A program made the translations under genes and the position numbers. A DNA stretch of 64,000 nucleotides, taken from positions 930,001 to 994,000 of the forward strand of contig JBBBDQ010001028.1 of NCBI GenBank assembly GCA_037127315.1. Reading direction: 5' to 3'. The stretch comes from Ascarosepion bandense (lineage: Eukaryota; Mollusca; Cephalopoda; Sepiida; Sepiidae). Under the pieces are notes generated by a model. That model saw nothing but the letters and a program-made list of their open reading frames with translations, ran no database searches and had not been told where the DNA came from. The first letter of the stretch is position 1, and every line of letters begins with the position of its first letter. Shown in pieces: positions 45,950 to 56,392 of this stretch.

Positions 45950-47245
45950 TAACCTTCAATTATTAGTTTACAAATTACAGTTATTTAAGTGAAGCTTCTG
46001 TTGTAAAATTTTAAAACAATGGAAAAATTTGAATTTTGTGTGTTGATAAATCTTTACTTTCTGATAGGAAAAATATTGTTCAAGCAAAGCAGTGGCTTCA
46101 TAGATGTTATTCGGACTCTGCTCCATCGGAAATATCAGTTAAAAGGTGGTATGTTGACTTTAAACGCGGTCGTACAGACACAAATGATGTTGAACGTTCA
46201 GGTCGCCTCAAATCGGCAGTTGTCTCAGAAAACACCAAAGAAATCCACAAACTCGTTTTGGCTGATCGTAAATTGAAGTTGCGAGAAATAGTCGAGGAAT
46301 TGAACATACCGAAAAGCAGTGTATTTACTATTTTGCATGAAGATTTGTCAATGAGAAAGCTGTGTTCAAAGTGGGTACTGCGTTTGCTCATATTTGATCA
46401 AAAACAACAATGCGTTGACAATTCAGAGCGTTGTTTGCAAATTTTTTAATGCAACAAGAAGGAATCCTTGCATAAATATGTGACAATGGATAAAACCTGG
46501 ATTCACCACGTCACTCCGCAGTTAAAACGGCAGTTAGCTGAGTGGACAGCAGCAGGTGAAAGCTGTCCGAAGTGACCAAAGATGCAAACATCGGCAGGCA
46601 ATGTTTTAGCCTCCGTATTTTGGGATGCGCAAGGTATTTTGTTCATCGATTACCTTGAGAAAGGAAGAATCATCAATAGCGAATATTATATAGCATTATT
46701 GGTGCGTTTGAAGGAATAAATCGCTTAAAAATGGCCACAAATGAAGAAGAAAAAGGGATCTTTCACTAATATAACGCACTGTGTCACAAGTCGATCGCAA
46801 CGATGGCAAAGTTACATGAATTTCGCTTCGAATTGCTTCCGCATCCACCCTATTCTCCAGATCTCGCCCGAAACGACTACTGGCTGTTTGCAGACCCCCA
46901 AAGAATGCTCCAAGGAAAGAGATTTAGCTCCAATGAAAAAGTGATATCAGAAATTGTGGCGTATTTTGAGGCCAAAGACAAATCGTTCTACAAAAAAGGC
47001 ATCCAATTGTTAGAGAAGCGTTGGAATCAGTGTATCACTCTAGAAGGAGACTATGTTGATGAAAAACGTAGAATTTTACTTAAAATTGTTGTTTTATTAG
47101 TTAGGCCCGAGATTTATTGAGTCACGTGTCATATATAAAATATTTTTATTTTTTAGTGAATATTTGTTTTCATTTCTATTCTGGATTATTTGACGCATTT
47201 TCCATATTTACGAGGGAGTAACGAAAAATTCTTAGACCGATCAAG
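45950..47245 (+). pseudogene. Mariner transposon 2, nearly full length, frameshifted
   Basis: The N-terminal helix-turn-helix part reads KNIVQAKQWLHRCYSDSAP and VKRWYVDFKRGRTDTNDVER, with GRLKSAV and LNIPKSSVFTILHEDLSMRK. The catalytic part, after stops, has a degraded D.TW.HH block (MDKTWIHHVT-like, 46486-46512) and ends in HPPYSPDLARNDYWLFADP (normally APSDY) and KSFYKKGIQLLEKRWNQCI. The order and C-terminus are those of the mariner family. The right end may be at AACGAAAAATTCTTAGACCG (47219-47238); the matching left end was not found. Confidence 0.85.
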
Positions 47246-47561
47246 AAAGAATTTTTACCAAAGTCTGATGTTTAGCCATTGGAAGTAGGTCGGGCCGATA
47301 AGTTTTCAGCTCCCCTTCATACATGTTAAATTGAACCAATTTAAAAAAAACAGCTTTATGGAGATCTCGATAATTTTATTAATAATTGGGTGTTTGTTCA
47401 TATTTGATAATCAATAAATATTTTTTCGGAATAACATTCATCCATTTTTGTGTAACAAAATCCTATGGTGTAAAATTAGAATATGTAACAAATAGCAGCG
47501 GCTGTTATTAAGAAAATAAAAGCATTTAATTTAGATGATAAAAAAACAAATATAAACTCGC
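47246..47561. other. Intron 3 end, with a short dispersed repeat
   Basis: 47266-47325 (TCTGATGTTTAGCCATTGG ... GATAAGTTTTCAGCTCCCC) has a related copy at 63031-63100 (TCTGATGTTTGGTCATTTGG ... GATAAATTTTCAGCACCCCC). Nothing else is seen. Confidence 0.45.
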
Positions 47562-47698
47562 CGTTCAACATCTGGAATCAAAACGTTGAAGCGTGTCTTC
47601 ATCTTCTCCAACTCAATTTTCATTAGCCGCTGTTTTTCAGGAGAGAGTAACACATGTATACTGTCATTAACATGAGTCGCATGTTTCCAGATGTCCAG
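47562..47698 (-). CDS. Carboxypeptidase exon 3: rest of propeptide, GC donor
   Basis: After a TTTCTAG acceptor, 45 codons begin LDIWKHATHV and contain VLLSPEKQRLMKIELEKMK and FNVLIPDVE, matching the second half of the M14 propeptide (the typical 'LDxW' and 'VLIxDV' blocks). The exon ends GTT GAA CG, phase 2, before GCGAGT. No GT donor in the area gives phase 2, and phase 2 is what exon 4 needs, so a GC-AG intron is the only consistent reading I find. A GTTTAT site four bases downstream is in the wrong phase. Confidence 0.8.
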
Positions 47699-48380
47699 CT
47701 AGAAATATAAAAAAAAAGATTTTAAGCAAGAGAAAGAGAGAAAGAGAGAGATAAAGAGGGAGGGGAGAGGGAGAGGGAGAGACTGGAGTGGGATTATTTG
47801 TTCGAGCACCTAAGTTTACAAACGAAATATTTGGCACGAGTTGAGTTTATTAGCGTTTCTTCACACGATCGACGAAGAGTTTGTCAAGTAACAAAAATGT
47901 GAACATCACATAAATTTCCATGAATAACGGAAATAACGTTATTAACCTGATTTTCATAAAATTTATTCTTTTCCGGAATTTCAGGCAAAATAAAAAGATG
48001 ATACGCACATTGAAATAAATTCGACCACATCTTTTAAAGAATGTCGCACTTGTTATAAGAGAAAATAACTTACGTAGATGGAAAATTTTCGAGAGAACCG
48101 CTATCGAATCATATCAAAATGTAAATATGTACCCCGGATATCTCTATTCCCGAAATAATTACTTTTTTCCCAACCCCGCATACATGAATATAATTTTTTT
48201 TTAAAATTAAATTCATAACTTCTGTCATTTAAAATATATAATACATAAATTAATCCCAAGATAAAATAATATAGATATTATTTACATTATAAAAAAAAAA
48301 AACAATAACATCGTTATCCACTAGAGCTTTCTGATAGCCAATCAGAGCATTAATTCAGAGCTTTACTGCATTCAACTTGC
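47699..48380. other. Intron 2, start
   Basis: There is a (GA)-rich tract at about 47730-47782. The rest is AT-rich and without a gene. Confidence 0.6.
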
Positions 48381-48745
48381 ATGCCCACCTGCAAAAAATG
48401 AAAGTCGCATTGGTGAATCGACGTGGTCTAATTCTGCTCCACGATTATACGCGGCCACATGTTGCAAGAATAACATTGCAAAACTCAGACTTGGTACACT
48501 TGCCACATCTCCAAATTCTCCTGATCTTTAACCCACTGATTATCATTTTTAAGCACTTAAGCACATTTTTAAATGGTAAAATTTAAAGTCCAAACCAGAG
48601 GTGGAATCAGCTTTCAAAGATTTCGTTGCATCACAGCCAATAACCTTTTAACAACGAGGAATAAATAATCTTGTCGATCAATGGTAGAGCTACATAGATG
48701 CTCAAGGCTCGGATTTTGACTAATTTAAACATTTCGACAGTTAAT
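48381..48745 (+). pseudogene. Mariner transposase fragment 3 (C-terminal third)
   Basis: The frame reads ALVNRRGLILLHDYTRPHVA (normally LHDNARPHVA), then a shortened LPHPPYSPDL block, FKHLSTFLNGK and, by other frames, VESAFKDFVAS and LVDQW..CIDAQG. Only the last third of the transposase is present. Confidence 0.75.
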
Positions 48746-49026
48746 TTTTGAAGAATAAAATTATGTTTTTGAAATCGGCCATTATTTTTGTATTTGTAAT
48801 AACCTAATAAAAACACATTTTTAGCTATATCTGAAATTTTACGTATATATATATTTTAACGAAACTTAGTTAAAAGCAACCGACAATTTGAAATGAATTG
48901 TTTGAACATTATTTTTTACCGATACTCGTATTTAAGTAGATATTCTGTTTTTTAATTAAACAGTATTATATATTTATATCTACCAGCCTGATCATTTACG
49001 ATAAATTGTTATTACGAAAATGTGTA

Positions 49027-49119
49027 CCATTCGGCAGGATTCGAACCTGCGACCCCTATTTACATAAGGGAATCTACCATTTGATATGAGAACGTCTTAG
49101 ACCTCTCGACCACGAATAG
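49027..49119 (-). mobile_element. SINE family 1 head, tRNA-like (class II, Leu/Ser style), full copy
   Basis: On the minus strand CTATTCG pairs over 7 positions (one G-U) with CGAATGG at the other end as an acceptor stem. D-arm/A-box is TGGTCGAGAGGTCTAAGACG, and T-arm/B-box is GTCGCAGGTTCGAATCCTGC. The anticodon arm does not form a proper 5-bp stem and the base after the acceptor stem is T with no CCA, so it is called a SINE head, not a tRNA gene. Confidence 0.7.
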
Positions 49120-49317
49120 CCTCCAGTCTAAACGAGGTTTTTATCAAGCCTATATAACACAATTTTCGATTCATCGCAAACAATCATATCTGCTCTGAAA
49201 TGTATCGTAATGTCAACAAATGTAAACATGTTACGGAAATTAACGAATTTTAACGAAACTTGGTTATAAGCAACCGACAATTTGAAATGAATTGTTTGAA
49301 TTGTTGCCAGATCAAAT

Positions 49318-49440
49318 GGTAGATTCACCTATGTAAATAGGGGTCGCAGGTTCGAATCCTGCCGAATGGCACACATTTTCGTAATAACAATTTATCGTAA
49401 ATAATCAGGCCGGTAGATATAAATATATAATACTGTTTAA
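49318..49440 (+). mobile_element. SINE family 1, copy b (A-box part lost)
   Basis: The T-arm GTCGCAGGTTCGAATCCTGC is perfect, and the acceptor 3' half is CGAATGG followed by CACACATTTTCGTAATAAC and the tail AATAATCAGGCCGGTAGATA. The D-arm part is replaced by other DNA ending GTTGCCAGATC. Confidence 0.7.
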
Positions 49441-49498
49441 TTAAAAAACAGAATATCTACTTAAATACGAGTATCGATAAAAAATAATGTTCAAACAA

Positions 49499-49500
<2 letters not shown>

Positions 49501-49540
<40 letters not shown>

Positions 49541-49597
49541 TACAAAACTTTACTAATATATATATATATATATATATATATTAGTAAAGTTTTGTAA
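49501..49597. repeat. (AT)n tracts with a perfect palindrome
   Basis: 49540-49597 reads TTACAAAACTTTACTAA, (TA)n, then TTAGTAAAGTTTTGTAA, a perfect palindrome centred on the AT run. A second AT run lies at 49502-49536. Confidence 0.9.
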
Positions 49598-49708
49598 TTT
49601 GCTTAAAGCACTGCGTAAAATAGTTGTATGTGTTATGTCTTGAAGGCTGTCACAATGCATTGAATGAAATAAAGGAAGGTCGGGAGGTGTTTGTATAACC
49701 TGTTTATA

Positions 49709-49734
49709 TTTCGAGACTATAATCTCATCGTCAG
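49709..49734 (-). other. Hammerhead-like core motif 2, downstream of Penelope-like frame
   Basis: On the minus strand it reads CTGACGA, then TGAGATTATAGTCTC with a GAGA/TCTC stem II, then GAAA. This matches the CUGANGA...GAAA core exactly. It lies about 820 bp downstream of the Penelope-like GIY-YIG frame on the same strand, where such elements carry hammerhead motifs in their terminal repeats. Confidence 0.6.
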
Positions 49735-49914
49735 AATGGCAGAGAAAACTTCAAACTGTCCGTGCTTTTAGTTGTCCATCTATGAATGGCTGGCTTTATC
49801 CACTGCTGCTGTACGTGTGTGCGTGTATGTACGTGTGCGTGTGTGCGTGTGTGTGAGTGTGTGTCTATGTGTGTTCTAGTTGGTTTCTTTTTTTATTTTT
49901 TTATATGGTCTAAT

Positions 49915-49950
<36 letters not shown>

Positions 49951-49953
49951 CGT

Positions 49954-49986
<33 letters not shown>

Positions 49987-50170
49987 TGATTGTGTATGTG
50001 TGTATTCAAGATGGGTTTTTTTGTTGGTCTGATAGAATCAGTTCGTAGGATCTAGGAGTTTATGTGACTTTGACCGGGTCAAAGGATATCAGTTACATGG
50101 CTGTTGTCTTATCTGTTTGATCTATCTGGTGGTGTTTGCTCGTTGTGTGATCTGTAATTGAATCTACTTT

Positions 50171-50234
<64 letters not shown>

Positions 50235-50554
50235 CTGTCCTGGTGCGTGCTTTGTTATGGGCACCTCTGCTACTACAGCCCGGGGGGGAGAAAGTGTGTT
50301 AGCGTGGTTATTGTAACTATTTTTTTTGTGTGTGTGTGTGTAAAGGCTATGTGTAATATTGTAATTAAATCTACCTAACTTATTTATCTCTGTCTGTGTG
50401 TGTGTGTGTGTGTGCGCGCGCGCGTGTGCTTTAGCCTGGTTAACGGTTTGTTATAAGGGAGGAAGAAGTGTGTGTGTGGTTATTGTTACTGATTCCGTGT
50501 GTGTGTGACCTTTGTTGTCGTGTTAAGTGCATGTTGTGTGCGTCTTGGTGTCGT
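49735..50554. repeat. GT/GA microsatellite field between hammerhead motif and Penelope-like frame
   Basis: There are GTGTGC/GTGTGT tracts at about 49810-49875, 49915-49985 (with (GA)n inside), 50171-50232 and 50394-50428 (with GCGCGCGC). The repeated phrase 'TGTGTT...GTTA' between them suggests that the tracts expanded inside one element. Confidence 0.8.
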
Positions 50555-50919
50555 CTATACTGTTATGTAATCTAGGTTTAATTCTTGGCGATTGTTAATT
50601 GCCGGATGTAACTTAGATATTATTAGGGACTCTTTAATGCGTAGGTTACCCATGTTGCGTTCCTTAGCCAAGATATTAACGGTTATGGTTTTGTCCTTAT
50701 TTTTGCATTTTTTAAAGTGTTTTTGGAATGATGACGCTTGCGTGTGTAGATGTTCTTTTATTCTAATGTGTAGATGTCTTGTAGTACTGCCGACATAGAA
50801 TGCATCGCATTTGGCGCATTGTAAGCGGTATACGACATATACCTGGTGGCATATACCGGTACCTGCAATAGGGCAGTTGGTTAGTGTGCATGTGGTGTTG
50901 TTGTTATATTTGCGTGCGT
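50555..50919 (-). pseudogene. Penelope-like element GIY-YIG endonuclease domain
   Basis: A minus-strand frame of about 120 codons without an ATG is open up to a TAG at about 50555. It reads CPIAGTGICHQVYVVYRLQC, CDAFYVGSTTRHLHIRIKEH and ISKLHPAINNRQELNLDYIT. VYVVYxxxC..C...YVGST.R.LHxRxKEH is the GIY-YIG endonuclease of Penelope-like retroelements, with the Cys pair typical of that group. The upstream part (reverse transcriptase) is replaced by GT repeats. The frame has no stop within the domain, so it is young or was conserved until recently. Confidence 0.85.
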
Positions 50920-51030
50920 GTATTTGTGTGTGTGTGTATTTGTGTGTGTGTAGAGGGAGAGAGGAATATAAAGAACGAGAAAGCGGAAGAGAGAAAGAGA
51001 GAGAGAAGAATATGGGAAACGAGAGGGTCG

Positions 51031-51091
<61 letters not shown>

Positions 51092-51503
51092 TGGAATAAG
51101 GAGAACGAGACAGATCGCTTGAAATTCTTACTTCGAAAGTTACAAAATTTCTTTTCAAACGATATCGCATCAGTATCTATTCATTGGTATCCTTATCAAA
51201 AAGTGGTATCGACAAAAGAAAGCACTTTCACTGTAATGATATAGATAGTAATGATGTAGATTGTGAAAATTATACAGCCTGAGGAGTACAACCCTATTTT
51301 ATTGAAAGTGGAGGTAGGTATTTCTTTTTCCTTGATGCTTAATGACAACAAGAGGGTTTTCATAATATCATTTAATTTCTTTTTATGTTAAATATGGTAA
51401 CATTCGTAAGCATCTTAATGATAAACATGTTTTATTATTATACTTTTAAGCTGTTACCTAGTTTTTTATTCGTTTAGTACATGCGTGCACACACACACAC
51501 ACA

Positions 51504-51558
<55 letters not shown>

Positions 51559-51730
51559 ATCCACAGGTGACATATATGCAATATGTTCACTGTTACGATT
51601 TAAGAAAACTTCGTCATGCAGACATTTAGATAAAAGGCATAACTTTGATACTAATGTATACCTGGTTTCTTCCATACCGTTTAATCTTTTAACTCAACGA
51701 AATAAATCGAAGATATTTATGTTAAGACCT
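50920..51730. repeat. Microsatellites (GT)n, (GA)n, (GATA)n and (TA)n
   Basis: GT runs lie at 50925-50950, a GA-rich tract at 50954-51010, (GATA)n at 51032-51090 and (TA)n at 51507-51556. The DNA between them is AT-rich and holds no gene that I recognise. Confidence 0.9.
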
Positions 51731-51734
51731 TGGA

Positions 51735-53600
51735 TAAGTTCTCGCTGATTTTTCGTGGAAAGTCATGTTTTATTTACAATTGTTCATCGCAAGCCACTAC
51801 CTTTCCCATCTTTCTGGCAGCATTTGAATTTCACATCGGAGAAACGATACGTCTTTTGAGGTTAACCACAAGTCAACCCGTTTTTTTTTGGCGTCATCAT
51901 AAGAATGAAAGTGCTGGTCAGCCAGGCCATGTACCATCGATCGGAACAAGTGATAATCGGATGGGAAAATGTCTGGTGAATACGGCAGGTGGAGTAGGTT
52001 TAAGCGTTTCCAAGTAGGTTTTCATCCAGTTTGCAACATGTAGCCTAACGTTGTCATATTGCAAAATAACTTTGTCGTGTCTCTGCTCGTATAGCGGCTG
52101 TTTTTTTTTCTTCAATGCGTGACTCAAAGGCATAAACTGTAGTCAATAGCGATCTCCCATTATGGTTCCGGTCGGTTTGAGCAGCTTAAACTACACCCAG
52201 CTGATCCATCAAACGCAGAGCAGAAGCTTCGAATCATGGATATTCGGCTTTACCGTCGATGTTGATGCATAGCGGGGATTACCCTACGATCTTCTACTCG
52301 TAGGGTTATCGTAGTGTATCCACTTTTCATCGCCGGTCACGATACGATGCAAAAAACTTTCGCTTTCAGCCGTTGAAGCCGCTGTTCACACGCGACAGGA
52401 CGCCATTCGACGTCTCTCGGCTTAAACTCGGCCGGCACCAAATGTCCTTGCTTTTGAATCATTTCTAATGATTTCAAACCTTTCAAAATTGTTGTGTGAT
52501 CATCTCCTAATGATTCTGCAAGCTCAGTAAGTTGCTGACATGAGTCTTCATGAAGTAATACTTCCAGTTCGTCGTCTTCAAACTTTTCGGTGCGCCAGCG
52601 TGTTCTTTAACTTCAACATCAAAATCATTATTTTTCAAGCGTCTATATCAATCTCTGCATGTTGTTTTCGACAGAGCATGGTCGCCGTAAGTCTCAATAA
52701 GAATCCTGTGTGCTTCAGCTGCAGATTTTTTTTTAATCATTTCACCCCAAGCAAGGCATTTCACTGCCACTATTGCGCAGGGGGTTACATAGGGGAAGGT
52801 GAAGAGAAAGAGTGGTTAGATATAGGAAATGTCAGAAGGAGGGTGATAGACGGGTAAGAATACCGAGGCTGACGATTGAGCAGATGGGAAGAGTGTTTGA
52901 GAGAATGGATGCGAGTTATTGTGTTAGGAGGTGTCTATTGACCTTACATTTAAACTCCTGGAGATTGGAGCTGTCGGGGAAGCAATCATGTGGAAGGGAA
53001 TTCCACAGTCGGGAAGTGCGAGAAAAGAAGTTGTTGGAGTAGAAATTGCGGTTACATTTTATCGGTTTCACTGATAAAGGGTGGGGCCTAGCTGCTAGTA
53101 TCTCGTGCAAATTCGTACCTAGGGGGCACCAGTGATCTAAATTCATCGGAGCAGAAGCCGTGAAAATATTTATAGAAGAGGCACAGGGAAGCCACGTCGC
53201 GCTGGTGAAAGAGTGACTGCAGCCGGTCTGCTAAGTCGGTATCGATCACTCTCCGTTGTATTTTGTCAAGAACCCCAAGGAGAATAGAAGGGGCACCCGA
53301 CCAGATGTAGCAGCAGTATTCAATACACGGGCGGATGGTAGATTTATATATGTGCAGGATAGATTCAGACGGCAAAAACTTACGGGTCCTGCACAGAGAA
53401 CCGACTTTCATAGCAGCGGATTTAGCAATGGATTCGATATAGTCATTCCACTTGAGGTCCGCTGAGAGTGTGAGACCAAGGAGGTATAATGTTTTACTCT
53501 CTGGGAGGCAAGCCTGTTCCATGCTAAAGTAGTACAGTAAAATTCCTCGCAAATACAGTTTCTTTGGCATGAAATCCGACATGCTTAATGCTATGAAAAA
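51735..53600 (-). pseudogene. Mariner transposon 4, split by a LINE insertion
   Basis: On the minus strand the start MSDFMPKKLYLRGILLYYF is at 53579-53523. The frame is then broken by LINE J2. It resumes at about 52733 with KSAAEAHRILIETYGDHALS and KTTCRD.YRRLKNNDFDVE, then a TGDEKWIHYDN block (about 52345-52315), LYEQRHDKVILQYDNVRLH (normally HDNARPH) and a C-terminal LPERWERV-like block near 51805. Several frameshifts are present. Confidence 0.85.
52735..53527 (-). mobile_element. LINE J2 (Jockey/CR1-like, 5' truncated), inserted in mariner 4
   Basis: On the minus strand it starts MEQACLPESKTLYLLGLTLS and has MKVGSLCRTRKFLPSESILH, YKSTIRPCIEYCCYIWSGAP and a 3' end GGGGTGAAATGATT followed by poly(A) (poly(T) at 52728-52736). 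It is very similar to the 3' quarter of J1 (5397-6120). The 5' truncation and A-tail fit target-primed reverse transcription. Confidence 0.88.
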
Positions 53601-53629
53601 CAAAGTTGTTTACACATATTACACATGTT

Positions 53630-53745
53630 TTTCCGGTGAAAAACACATTAATTTGGACATTCTTGTAAAAATAAAATAATATAATTGTCGGATTTTAATG
53701 AAAATTTCAGAAGTGATACATAAAATAATGAAATTATTATCTATT
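53630..53745 (-). repeat. Repeat X fragment, copy 4
   Basis: AACACATTAATTTGGACATT, ATTGTCGGATTTTAATGAAA and TTTCAGAAGT correspond to the centre of repeat X in the orientation of copy 3. Confidence 0.5.
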
Positions 53746-54377
53746 GAGTCATGTGACCTTAAGGACAACAACAACTGAATTTCTGGAACTTGTAAACCTA
53801 ATATTCAGTAACCATTTCTTTTACTAGAATTCATATTGCAATTTTTGATGTTAATGGTTTTCTCTAGTATTTTTGGAAGAGCTCATATTGCAATTTTTGA
53901 CACTAATGATTTTCTCTGGCACTCCGTATTACTGGTTCCTATATTGTATTTATCTCTATGCTTGGTCGGCTTAGGAGATTTTCGTAGCATGGCATATGAG
54001 CTAATTCCTTAACTTTACGTAGTTTCCAGTGGCGTTTTCAATCTATTATTTCAACTTCATCCCATAGGGGTGGATATAGACGTTACTTAGTTTCAGTGAC
54101 TTGACCCAAAGAGTAGTAACTTAGAGTCAATTTAGAGGAAGATAACTCATGACTACCAAAAAAGGCTTCGCACAAGAAATGAAAATGATATACCCCAGTA
54201 ATCGTAATAAATAGCTGAGTTCGAAATTCCTAGCACCCGAAGAAGGCCAGAGCGTACAAAGGCCGAAACGTCGTACAAATGGCAACCAAGATTAGGACAA
54301 TAGACCGAATAATGCAAATAGTGTAAAACTACGACATAATTTTTTTTAATTAAATAAGCTTTTAATTGCTTTTAAAA

Positions 54378-54441
<64 letters not shown>

Positions 54442-54475
54442 TAAGCATATTATTGTCTGAAGAAAAAATTTCGAT
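53746..54475. other. Intron 2 stretch with hammerhead-like motif 3 and (TA)n
   Basis: There is no gene. At 54237-54267 CCGAAGA, a GGCC...GGCC stem and GAAACGTC resemble the Penelope-associated hammerhead motif, with one core base changed (C for U). (TA)n lies at about 54380-54438. Confidence 0.4.
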
Positions 54476-54784
54476 TAATTATGAATTTTTACAAGAGTTG
54501 TTTTCATTTTTCCTTTTTAAATTATAATAATTTATAAAGTTTCAAAAATATTTTTAAAATTTTTCAAAGCCTTGTCGCGGCTAGGTTATTAAGTTATTAA
54601 CTGAAGACTATATTTACTAATCTAAAATTGAAAAATTGAATACACATCACTGAACCAAACGATTTTAAAAATAATTTTGATTTTATTTTGTTCATATGCA
54701 GTTTTTTTTTTTGTTTTTTTTTATAGTATGGTATTTTCTGTATCACAATAAAAGATCACATATTTCACAGTTTTTTCCCTTACA
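54476..54784. repeat. Repeat Y, copy 2
   Basis: AAAGTTTCAAAAATATTTTT, GGTTATTAAGTTATTAACTG and AAGACTATATTTACTAAT match 27175-27265. It ends with CTTACAG directly before LINE J3. Confidence 0.6.
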
Positions 54785-56392
54785 GGAATGCTTCCTGCTT
54801 TCCTGTATGCTGGAAGTTCTCCTCTGTGGTTCCTGTATTTAAGAACTTAGGGGAACACTCGGAACCATTCTTCTATCATCCTATCAGCCTCCTACCAATT
54901 TTCGGAAAAGTGTCCGAGGCTATTATTAATACTGAAATAGTTCAACATCTTACTGCCCATAAACAATTCTCAGACAAACAGTATGGCTTCTGTTTTGCCA
55001 GGTATTGCCCGTATGCTAACGACCATCACTGAGTACATATACCAGGCTTTTGATAAGTCCGACGAGGCTCGTGCTGTTGCCCTGGATATCTCCAAGGCAT
55101 TTGATAGGGTTTGGCACGCTGGCCTTCTACGCAAAGCTACAGGGCTATGGTATCACTGGACGCTTGCTTGATCTGATTCAATCTTTCCTATCCAACCGCA
55201 TAATGAAAGGTCGTCTTGAATGGGCATGCCTCCATATCCTACTGCACGAACGCTGGTGTCCCCCTGGGCTCTATTCTAGGCCCGACGCTCTTTCTGATCT
55301 TCATAAATATTCTCCCAGACGTGATCAAATCCCAAGTAGGCATCTACGCAAATGACACCATAATTTACTCCTGCATCAGTAAGAAATCTGGCGAGGCGGA
55401 CAAACATAACCTCACTGCTGATTTTGAGAAGGACTTTCAGTGGTGGACTGGGGTAAGGAAGTGGCTTGTAAATTTCAATGCTTCTAAAACGAAACTGCTA
55501 TCTGTCAACCATCACAGGCAACCTCTCTTGCCACCCATAAGCATGGACCAAGCGAGCCTCCCTGAAAGCAATATACTGTGTCTACTCGGCCTTACCCTAT
55601 CTTCCTATCTCAAGTGGAATCATTACGTTGAGTCAATAGCTAAATGCACTGCTAGGAAGGTTAGGTCACTGTGCCGGGCCAGGAAGTTTTTTCCGCCTGG
55701 ATTCATCTTGCACATATACAAATCAACCATCCGTCCGTGCATAGAATACTGTCATTTATGGTCAGGCGCCCCTGCAGTTCATTTCAGTGTTCTCGACAGG
55801 CTCCAAAGGAGAATCTGCAGTGTAATAGGTTCCGACGTGGTAGCTCGACTCCAGCCACTTTCTCACCGGCGGGGTGTGGCTTCCCTCTGTCTATTCTACA
55901 AATATTCTCATGGCTTCTGCTTCGACGAACTTAAGTCACTGGTGCACCCATCACAAAAATTTACTTGTGCAACCAGACTGGCAACAAGGTCCCACCCATT
56001 TACAGTTAGATCAACCAAATGCAGCCGACAATTCTACTCCATCAGCTTCTTTCCTCGCACTTCCCCCTTGTAGAACTCCCTCCCATATACTTGCTTTCCT
56101 GGCGGCTATAACCTCCAAGAATTTAAATATAAAGTCAATTCCCATCTCTTATTCACTTAATCCCATCCCTTTCCACACCACTCCGTGTATCTTGTTCTTT
56201 TCTTTTCTTTCTACTTTCGCACCTGTGTTCCCATCCTTCGCTTGCCCTTTCTCTGACACCCCCACCGTAACTGGTTAGTCTTTCTCTTCACTCTTCACTC
56301 TTCTTTTTGTCTCTCTTATGTAGCCCCTTGCACGTCAGTAGTGGTACCGCCTTCCTTGGGTTGAAACGATTAAAAAAAAAAAAAAAGAAAAA
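54785..56392 (+). pseudogene. LINE J3 (Jockey/CR1-like), RT and C-terminal part
   Basis: The frames start with YHPISLLPIFGKVSEAIIN (about 54865-54930) and LDISKAFDRVWHAG (about 55080-55125). A long frame at 55216-56073 has GVPLGSILGPTLFLIFINI, GIYANDTIIYS (normally YADD, so the first catalytic Asp is lost), WLVNFNASKTKLLS and YKSTIRPCIEYC. The 3' end is TTGAAACGATT plus A14, the same style as J1 and J2. The 5' part is missing. Confidence 0.88.

Larger units (their letters stand above)
48890..49502. repeat. Large inverted repeat made of two head-to-head SINE family 1 copies
   Basis: The left arm (about 48893-49080) and right arm (about 49316-49500) are inverted copies, almost identical, each with TATCTACC.GCCTGAT..TTTA, the tRNA-like T arm, and GAATATCTACTTAAATACGA toward the outside. 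The 240-bp centre holds the rest of the left SINE head and a direct repeat of AAGCAACCGACAATTTGAAA (also at 48876-48895). Confidence 0.85.

Noticed and set aside
49027..49119. Functional tRNA-Leu or tRNA-Ser gene
   Set aside because: Acceptor, D and T arms are good, but the anticodon stem fails and the sequence belongs to a repeated family with a constant 3' tail.
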